Shown one piece after another: positions 37,249 through 44,200 of a DNA stretch of 45,456 nucleotides. Positions within the stretch are counted from its first letter, which is position 1. The number at the start of each line of letters is the position of its first letter. This DNA is from Chlorobiaceae bacterium (GTDB lineage: Bacteria; Bacteroidota; Chlorobiia; Chlorobiales; Chlorobiaceae): NCBI GenBank assembly GCA_016931495.1, contig JAFGER010000052.1, positions 1 through 45,456 of the forward strand, in the 5' to 3' direction. The translations under genes were made by a program, and so were the position numbers. The notes under the pieces are model-generated. The model saw nothing but the letters and a program-made list of their open reading frames with translations, made no database searches and was not told where the DNA came from.

Positions 37249-38955
37249 ATGCTCAAAAGCCTCTACGTCAGGGATTTCGCGCTTATCGACGAACTTTCGG
37301 TCAGCTTCGCGCCGGGCCTGACCATCATCACCGGCGAGACCGGCGCGGGCAAATCGATCCTGATGGGCGCGCTGAACATGGTGCTCGGCGAGCGGGCGAG
37401 CGCGGAGGTGGTGCGCGGCGGCGCGCGCAAGGCGGTGATCGAGGCGGTCTTCGGCGGCGAGCACTACGAGGCTATCGGCGAGATGCTCGACGAGGAACAG
37501 ATCGAGCGCACGCCGGAGCTGATCCTTCGGCGCGACATCTCGGCGACGGGCCAGTCGCGCTGCTTCATCAACGACACCCCCTGCACGGTTTCGCTGCTCA
37601 AACGCGCCGGGCAGCTGCTCGTCGATCTGCACGGCCAGCACGACCACCAGCTTCTGTTGCACGCCGAAACGCACGCTGGAATGCTCGACGGCTTCGGCCT
37701 GCTTCACGCCGAGACCGCGCAGTATCGCGCCACGCTTGACGAGTACCGCACGCTGCGCCGTGAGCTGCAAAGCCTCAACGAACGCGCCGACGCGCTCCGC
37801 GAGAAGCGCGACTTCATCGACTATCAGTACAAGGAGCTTGACGCGGCGGCCCTCGTCGAAGGCGAGGAGCAGTCGATTGACGAGGAGATCAACCTGCTCG
37901 AAAACGCAGAAACGCTCTTCAGCCTCGGCACGGAGCTGGGCCAGAATCTCTACGAATCTGAGAGTTCAGCCTACACGGCGCTCTCCTCGGCGGTGCATCT
38001 GCTCGAAAAACTTGCGGGGATTGACAAGAGTTTCGAGCCGTGGCTCGAAGAGTTGCGCGGCGCGACCGCTACGGTCGAGGAGCTGAACCGCTTCGCCGGA
38101 AGCTACACCGGCGGCATCGAATTCAACAGCGACCGGCTCGAAGAGCTGCGTGAGCGGCAGATGTTGTTGCAGCGCCTCGCCAAGAAGCACGGAGAAAGCA
38201 TCGACGAACTGATCGCCCTGCGCGACCGCCTCGCCGAGGAGCTGTCGCTGGAGGAGAATCTGGCGGGCGAACTCGCAGCCATCGAAGCCGACATTCGCAA
38301 CGCTCGCGCGGCACTCTCGGCGTCGGCGGACTCGCTCTCGGAGCATCGACGCGAAGCTGCCGGTCGGCTGGAAGAGGAGATCATGGCGGGACTCTCGACG
38401 CTCGGCATTCCGCACAGCACCTTCGAGGTGCGCTTCACCCGCGAAGCCGCGCCGGACGGCGACATCGAGATTGACGGCACGCGCTTCAAGGCGTTCGACA
38501 ACGGCTGCGACCGCGTCGAGTTCATGATCTCGACCAACCTCGGCGAGTCGCCCAAGCCGCTCGCAAAGGTGGCCTCCGGCGGCGAAATCTCGCGCGTGAT
38601 GCTCGCCATGAAGAGCGCTCTGGCCCGCTCGGCGGAGCTGCCGATTCTCGTGTTCGACGAAATCGACACCGGCATCAGCGGCAAGGTGGCGCAATCGGTC
38701 GGCTTCAGCCTCAAGCGCCTCTCGCGGATGCACCAGATCATGGCCATCACCCACCTCCCCCAGATCGCCGCGATGGGCGACCTGCACCTGGCGGTCATGA
38801 AGCGCATCGAAGGCGAGCGAACCTTCACCGGCGTCACTCCGCTCGACGACGCCCGGCGCGTGGAGGAAGTCGCCCGCCTCTTCAGCGGCGAAACCATCTC
38901 CGAATCATCACGCAAACTCGCCGAGGAGCTGATAGAGGCGGGAAGGTCGGCTTAA
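37249..38955 (+). CDS. recN: DNA repair protein RecN (SMC-like ATPase)
   Basis: Acts in double-strand-break repair. 568 residues from the ATG at 37249. Walker A GETGAGKS at 29-36, VLGERASAEVVRGGA, a long coiled-coil middle with NERADALREKRDFIDYQYKE, the ABC signature KVASGGEISRVMLAMKS, Walker B LPILVFDEIDTGISGK and the switch His in ITHLPQIAA. The full set of ABC motifs is present. Confidence 0.97.
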   Translation: MLKSLYVRDFALIDELSVSFAPGLTIITGETGAGKSILMGALNMVLGERASAEVVRGGARKAVIEAVFGGEHYEAIGEMLDEEQIERTPELILRRDISATGQSRCFINDTPCTVSLLKRAGQLLVDLHGQHDHQLLLHAETHAGMLDGFGLLHAETAQYRATLDEYRTLRRELQSLNERADALREKRDFIDYQYKELDAAALVEGEEQSIDEEINLLENAETLFSLGTELGQNLYESESSAYTALSSAVHLLEKLAGIDKSFEPWLEELRGATATVEELNRFAGSYTGGIEFNSDRLEELRERQMLLQRLAKKHGESIDELIALRDRLAEELSLEENLAGELAAIEADIRNARAALSASADSLSEHRREAAGRLEEEIMAGLSTLGIPHSTFEVRFTREAAPDGDIEIDGTRFKAFDNGCDRVEFMISTNLGESPKPLAKVASGGEISRVMLAMKSALARSAELPILVFDEIDTGISGKVAQSVGFSLKRLSRMHQIMAITHLPQIAAMGDLHLAVMKRIEGERTFTGVTPLDDARRVEEVARLFSGETISESSRKLAEELIEAGRSA

Positions 38956-38965
38956 AGCTGGGAGC

Positions 38966-38991
38966 GCCATCTCGAAAGCTTTCGGGATGGC
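38966..38991 (+). terminator. Strong hairpin after recN (possible terminator)
   Basis: GCCATCTCGAAAG (38966-38978) faces CTTTCGGGATGGC (38979-38991): a 13-bp stem with one T-G pair and essentially no loop, 11 bases after the recN stop; a short T-rich stretch follows. Confidence 0.5.
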
Positions 38992-39378
38992 ATCGTTTAT
39001 TCAGTTTATGCTTGTGATAATCCTGTAATCTTCGTAAATACAAAACGTAAGCCTCGCCGTCGCGCTTACTCAGTATCCCTTCCGAGACGGCCTTCCGAAT
39101 GAGCAGTGCAGACCAGATGCAAGACGAACGACGGAAATGCTGACAGGTGCTTTGATTCTACGGTTACAACTGAACTTGCGTAATGCGTTCTTTGAGTGAA
39201 GCCTGAACCTTGCCTGGTTAGACTGATCTGTATAAACCGGCAGGATTAAATGATTGTTAATTTGGTTTAGTTGTTTATAAATAATCAATTGGCTGGTCTG
39301 TAAGTATAGTTATTGGGTTGTCTTATACAGAAAGAAGCTTTCTGCCTTTTCTGGATTAGGCAGATCAGTCTAAACATT
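38992..39378. other. Non-coding boundary between recN and the cassette array
   Basis: Nearly 390 bases with no credible intact gene. The first half keeps some protein-like character on the minus strand (for example LIRKAVSEGILSKRDGEAY), perhaps a gene remnant. From 39230 the sequence turns AT-rich. A 13-bp inverted repeat TTAGACTGATCTG (39218-39230) / CAGATCAGTCTAA (39361-39373) frames the second half and ends 5 bases before the first cassette core. Confidence 0.5.
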
Positions 39379-39379
39379 G

Positions 39380-39943
39380 TTAGGTGTGGGAGGAAATATG
39401 ACATATTTTTTTGCTACAATCATAATAGTAATTAGCTTTGTTATATTTTTTTATCTATTTGCTAATATATTTTTACTGTTACTGTTTGATATTCCGGCAA
39501 CTTTCAAGTTTAAACGTAAAGAACTCGTAGACTATAAACCTGTTTTAAAAAAATACACCTTAATAGTTTTAATTTGTAGCGTTATTGTAATATCAGTTTT
39601 GTCATTTACATACTTTTTATTTATTAAATACTCTTTTGGCTTTTCTATAAGCATATTTGTTGGTGCTTGTTTTGCACTATTACAAGTTATCTGGAAAATA
39701 ATTAGTCTTTTTTTTCGTTTTTCAAATAATTACATAAAGTGGCTGGATTTCTATAGAAAAGATAATTCACAGTATTTAACTGAATTTGATTTAAATATAT
39801 TAAATGAAGCTTTGGGATATTCCCCAGAAGAATTAGATAAAATTTAAATAATCACCTAACAACTCATTGCAGCGGACTGCCAAATAGCTCGCGCTATTTG
39901 TCACGGCTGTCGCCGCCCCTTCGGGGGCCGCTGAATTCTAACG
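39380..39943 (+). mobile_element. Mobile gene cassette 1 (integron type)
   Basis: A 564-bp unit that starts at the core G|TTAGGT (G at 39379) and ends with the attC at 39854-39949. The attC R'' box ACCTAAC (39854-39860) is the exact reverse complement of the cassette's own core GTTAGGT, the signature of a circularisable cassette. It carries one gene, a membrane protein. Confidence 0.8.
39398..39847 (+). CDS. Cassette-borne integral membrane protein, unknown function
   Basis: 149 residues from the ATG at 39398, with GGGAGGAAAT directly upstream (an excellent ribosome site). Three or four hydrophobic helices: TIIIVISFVIFFYLFANIFL, YTLIVLICSVIVISVLSFTYF, and ISIFVGACFALLQVIWKIISL. The C-terminus is charged and soluble (ending EALGYSPEELDKI). 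Strongly AT-rich compared with the backbone, as expected for a cassette acquired from another source. I do not recognise a family. Confidence 0.75.
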   Translation: MTYFFATIIIVISFVIFFYLFANIFLLLLFDIPATFKFKRKELVDYKPVLKKYTLIVLICSVIVISVLSFTYFLFIKYSFGFSISIFVGACFALLQVIWKIISLFFRFSNNYIKWLDFYRKDNSQYLTEFDLNILNEALGYSPEELDKI

Positions 39944-39949
39944 TTCGCA
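39854..39949 (+). other. attC recombination site of cassette 1
   Basis: R'' ACCTAAC (39854-39860), stem CAGCGG (39870-39875) with CCGCTG (39928-39933), an inner hairpin CAAATAGC/GCTATTTG (39881-39900), and R' core GTTCGCA (39943-39949). The layout and the phrase AACAACTCATTGCAGCGGAC are typical of chromosomal-integron attC sites. Recombination would occur after G39943. Confidence 0.8.
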
Positions 39950-40855
39950 ATAAGAATTATGACTCAAGATATTACCACGCCACCAAAACGCAGCCGGTCA
40001 TCGATACGTCGGTCTACAAACACAGACCTCACTGCTACACATGCATGGCTTGTTGATGAAAAAAAACTAGGGGTGCACGGTAACTTTCTTTGTAACTGGA
40101 GCGTTATTGAAAGAGCTCATCAAAATGGCGACCTTCTCGTTTACATCGATGGTCAAAGTGGACAGCCCGCCGCATTCCAACTTGGCAAGTTGATCTATCC
40201 AGGCATTCTTCAAGTCCGCAAAGCGTATCGGCGAAAAGGAATCGGTCGAAAAATGGTGGAACGATGTTTTTCTATCAATAGAAAGCGTGATGAATGCTGC
40301 CTTTATATCCAATGTAAACCTTCATCTTCTATACCCTTTTGGGAAAGCATGGGGTTCACGCTTATTAACACTAGAGATGGGCATAATTATGCCTACCGAA
40401 TTCTTGAAAAGAATTTATCTCTCCCAGAAAAAGGTATGGATATTAAAGTGGTAATTCGTTTCTTCCCAGAATCGTGTATGTGGGAGACAAATAAGATGCC
40501 ATTCGCAATACATGAACCAAAAGCGAGGCTAGGCCAAGACAACATCATTTATTTAGATAAGCGTGTATCTTTCAATACGAAAACGCAAACGGATGCATTT
40601 GATCGAGATGTTGTTATTGGTATCGAAGTCGATGAAAAACAGAGATATTTGGATAAGGCGAAATACCAAGAAGCACAAGCTATTGGAGTCAGGCGTTGCA
40701 CAAATGGCTTCTATATTGACAAAATTAGACTCTAATCAAGTGCGAACAATGCAATCAAGACCGACCGCAAGCACGCGCGTTTTTCAACCAATCAAGCTTA
40801 GGTGTTTACTCGCTTGTGGAAATTCCCAGTTCGCTTGCGGCGGCTTATCTTAACG
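39944..40855 (+). mobile_element. Mobile gene cassette 2 (integron type)
   Basis: A 912-bp unit from the core G|TTCGCA to the attC at 40741-40861. Its R'' box TGCGAAC (40741-40747) is the exact reverse complement of its own core GTTCGCA, a core different from cassette 1, so the match is not a trivial repeat. It carries one GNAT acetyltransferase gene. Confidence 0.8.
39959..40735 (+). CDS. Cassette-borne GNAT-family N-acetyltransferase
   Basis: 258 residues starting 10 bases into the cassette. Acetyl-CoA motif A is LQVRKAYRRKGIGRKMVE with RRKGIGR at 91-97 (Q/RxxGxG/A). Motif B is FWESMGFTLI. A second ~100-residue C-terminal region (IKVVIRFFPESCMW, VVIGIEVDEKQRY) is not part of the usual GNAT fold and may bind a partner or substrate. 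GNAT genes are common cargo of integron cassettes. Substrate unknown; composition is more AT-rich than the backbone. Confidence 0.85.
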   Translation: MTQDITTPPKRSRSSIRRSTNTDLTATHAWLVDEKKLGVHGNFLCNWSVIERAHQNGDLLVYIDGQSGQPAAFQLGKLIYPGILQVRKAYRRKGIGRKMVERCFSINRKRDECCLYIQCKPSSSIPFWESMGFTLINTRDGHNYAYRILEKNLSLPEKGMDIKVVIRFFPESCMWETNKMPFAIHEPKARLGQDNIIYLDKRVSFNTKTQTDAFDRDVVIGIEVDEKQRYLDKAKYQEAQAIGVRRCTNGFYIDKIRL

Positions 40856-40861
40856 TTAGAT
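40741..40861 (+). other. attC recombination site of cassette 2
   Basis: R'' TGCGAAC (40741-40747), arm CCGCAAGC (40765-40772) pairing perfectly with GCTTGCGG (40833-40840), further pairing broken by unpaired bases as in functional attC hairpins, and R' core GTTAGAT (40855-40861). The 60-base central loop is long but within the range of known sites. Confidence 0.75.
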
Positions 40862-40901
40862 ATAGGAAGCGAAACAGGCTATTAATATTCACGGCAATAT
40901 C

Positions 40902-41297
40902 TTAAAACTGGATATTTCCTATCGCTTTGCGAAACGATTCTGTTATATCATTCCAATCCAGAACATCTACTCTGAACGGCAATTCGGATTCCTGAAATGT
41001 TTCCTTGATTTCGGCGAGCAGTTTCCAGCCGAGCAATAATTCCGCCTTGATGGCAAGCAAGACAGGAAAACGACCACGCCACCAATCTGAAAAAGCCACC
41101 AGCGACAGCAGCGCCATCATCACCACGATGGAAATGTTAAAAGCGAAAAACATCCCCTGCCCCACCGACGAGAAATTCGAGTTGTACCACACGAACACCG
41201 GAAACCGCCGGTCGAACCCCGTCAGTTACTCCTCGACCGAGTTCACCATCTGGATACCCACCAGCACCCATGCCGCAACGCGGATGCGCTTCTTCAC
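40902..41297 (-). pseudogene. Decayed HXXEE-type membrane protein fused to an MNT nucleotidyltransferase tail
   Basis: Reading left from a GTG at 41297: VKKRIRVAAWVLVGIQMV-NSVEE then TAA (41226-41228) at codon 24, then in the same frame LTGFDRRFPVFVWYNSNF and a hydrophobic stretch (MFFAFNISIVVMMALLSLVAF). The NSVEE-stop-LTGF context resembles HXXEE membrane proteins (HxxEEY) with the His changed to Asn and the Tyr codon turned into a stop. From about LAIKA onward the frame matches the C-terminus of a minimal nucleotidyltransferase (LLAEIKETFQESELPFRVDV, LDWNDITESFRKAIG) and ends at TAA (40902). The GTG overlaps the helicase stop by two bases (GTGA). Confidence 0.6.
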
Positions 41298-44200
41298 GAT
41301 TCGCGCGGCGTTTCTTCATACACCGAGACAATCAGCGAGCGCTTTTCAACGAGCCTGGGCGCTCTTGCTATCGACCCGAGCGGTTCGATGCCCATCGATG
41401 ACAGGCGTCCGGTGAGTTCGGCGAGGACTTCCTCTTTGTGCAGCCGCCACGTCGAGGCGAAGCAGCGCCAGAATGTCCAGCCCGCGCGTTCCAGCACCCG
41501 CTGGCGAGCGAGGTCGTGCGGCCAGCGGTCGGGGCCGTGGAACTCGTCGCCGTCGCACTCGATGCCGAGGCGCAGGTCGCCCGCGCCTTCGACCACCATG
41601 TCGATGCGGTATGCGCCCGTTTTCACCTGCGGAATGACGCGATACCCACGCTCGACCAGCGCGGAGTACACCTCGCGCTCGAAGCCCGATTCGCACCGGT
41701 CAATGAGCACTTCGGCCTCCTCCTTGTCGGCGATGAGCGGCTTGTCGAAGTGGTGAAGAAGCGATCGCCGCAAATCCAGGTCGGAGAGGTGCGACGCAGT
41801 AACGGAGCGCACGAGGTACATGCGGTCGCGGGCGCGGCTGGCGGCGACGTTGAAGCGCTGCTCGAACATGTTGCCCGACAACGCTTTACAGTTACCGGGA
41901 TCGACCACCATCGAGAGGAAAATGATGTCGCGCTCGCTGCCCTGAAACGTCCGCGCATCGCCACACTCGAACTTGCGCCGGAACAGTTCGGCGGTGTTGC
42001 ACCGGTTGCGCGCGAGCGTATCGATATATTTTGCCTGCTCCATGCCGAGCAGCGACACCACGCCGATGGTGCGGCCAGCGAAGCGCTCGTCCGCGAGCAA
42101 CGCCGCGATTTCGTCGGCAATGAAGCTCGCCTCCTCGCGGTTGCAGTCGCTCCGGTCGCGCACGCCATTTTCGATGTGCACATCCACCAGCGGCGGATCG
42201 ATCCGTTCGCTCCCTTTCGGAATCCGTAGCGGCTGGATCGCCCCCTTGTAAAACGTCCGGTTGGAGTAGGCGATGATCGGCGGCACGCACCGGAAGTGCT
42301 CGCGCAGCATCACCTGCCGCGCCGCGAACACCCGCGCCGCCAGGTCGTAGAGCGAGCTGCCCGGCGTCATCGCCTCCCGGAAAGGTTGCTCCGCGAGGAA
42401 GCGGTCGCGCAGTTCCTGAACCCGCTCGGCGGAGACGAAACCGGCGTCGGGCGAAACCTGCTTGTCGTCGCCAACCACCAGAATCGTTTTGCCGCGCAGA
42501 ATCGCGGGGAGCGCCCAGATGTCCGACTGGCTCGCCTCGTCCACGATGACGAGGTCGAAGGCTCCGATGTCGGCGGGCATCGATTCGGAAACCTTGGCGT
42601 GGCTCATGATCCAGCACGGAATCGCGCTGGCGGCGCTGGTCATATGGTGACGCGCGTCCCGGCGATGGCGCGTGGCATTGGGTCCTGTGCCGCGCCCGAT
42701 GCGGCGGATTGCGGTCGCATAGCCCTGCAGGGCCTGAAGCACGCGCGGCGAGGCATTGAGTTTGGTCTCCATCCACGCCGCCAGAGCGACCATCTCGCGG
42801 TACAGCTTCGCAAGCCCCTCTTCAAGGTCGCGGCGGCGAGCCGAAAGTTTCACCAGTTCATCGCGCGATTCGATCTGTTCGAGGTGGCGCTTCACTCGCG
42901 CCCAGCTCCAGGCCATGCGCCAGTTGACCGGAAGCGCCGCGTCCTCGCCGGTCTGCGCCACAGGCAGGGAGCGGAGGCGGGCCGCAAACTTCGGCGCGCC
43001 CGCCTGGGCGAAGCGGTTCGCGGCTTCGTTGACGAATCCAAGCTCCGGATTCAGCGCCTTGATGCGCCGAAGCTCGCCAAGCAGCGCTGCGTATTCAGCG
43101 GCAACCCGTTCTGCCGCAAGCGCGTCGTTTCCGAGCGCTTCATCGACCAGCGCTGCAAGCTTTTCCGATACCGGGCCGGAGGTTCCGGCCAGCTTAGACT
43201 TCAAGATGGACAACTGCGTCGCCGCCTTCGCCAGATCGGCGCGGCTCAGGTGCACCATAAGATGCTCCTTGACTTTGGCAATCTCATCCGATGTTCCGTG
43301 CAGCAGCGCGACCGGCGCCTGGGCGAACACCGCCTCCGCGCGGCGCACGAGCGTGACGTCGTGCTGCGTGGCGAGCTGGTGCGCTTTGCGGGCGGTCGAG
43401 GCGACCAGCTCGATGCGGCGCAACTCGCCAACGCCGCCCTCCAGCAGCGGAGCGGCGAGCGCTGGCGCGAACTGGTTCCAGCGCGTGAGGAACGAGATGA
43501 CGCGCAAATGCAGCTCCATGAAGCTTTTGACCTGTTGCCACTCTTCGGCGCTCGACGGCGGCAAGCCCGCCACTTTCACCTTCGCCACCGCCTCCTTGAC
43601 CTCGCGGCTGGCGAATGCGACGAACCCGAACGGTTTTCCGGTCTGTGCGCCGCGCTGCACTGCCTCGCTCACTTTCGGCAAGCCGAGCGCTTCCGGCGGA
43701 ATTTCGACCGGCCGTTGAAGGAACGCCGCGCGAGCTTCGGTCAGCGCCGCGATTTCGTCGAACAGCGCTTCAAGCGCGAGACGCTCCGCCTCGAACGATT
43801 GTTGCCGACACCGCCGCCTCAGCTCATGCGCCCAGCGCTCGCCCGACTCGTCGATCTCTTGCAGGGTCGAACGGACAGCATCGATAGCGCCCAAAAGCTG
43901 CCGCGCCTCGTCGAGCACGTCAGGCGTCGCCGCTTTCAGAGCGGGCAACGCGCCCTGATCGACCAGCCGCTCGATTTCCTGCATCCGCACCAGCACGGCG
44001 TGCAACTGCGCCACATCGTCCGGCGGTAACAGATCGTCCGCCGACGGAACGTTCGCATCGACATACACGAGGTCGCCGCCGAGCTTGCGCCGCGCCTCGC
44101 GAAGGCGACCTGCCTCATCATCCGAGATCGGTGGCGCAAATTCCGGCGCGAGCGAGATCTCGTCGTCGAACCAGCCATAGTCGGCCTGACCATTGATGAC

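Noticed and set aside
38992-39217. A minus-strand gene remnant with LIRKAVSEGILSKRDGEAY
   Set aside because: The frame is interrupted and I cannot tie the fragment to a known family, so it is mentioned only in the region note.
39206-39385. A full attC belonging to an earlier cassette left of cassette 1
   Set aside because: The right half has proper spacing, but no RYYYAAC box lies 5-6 bases outside the left arm, and no cassette gene precedes it.
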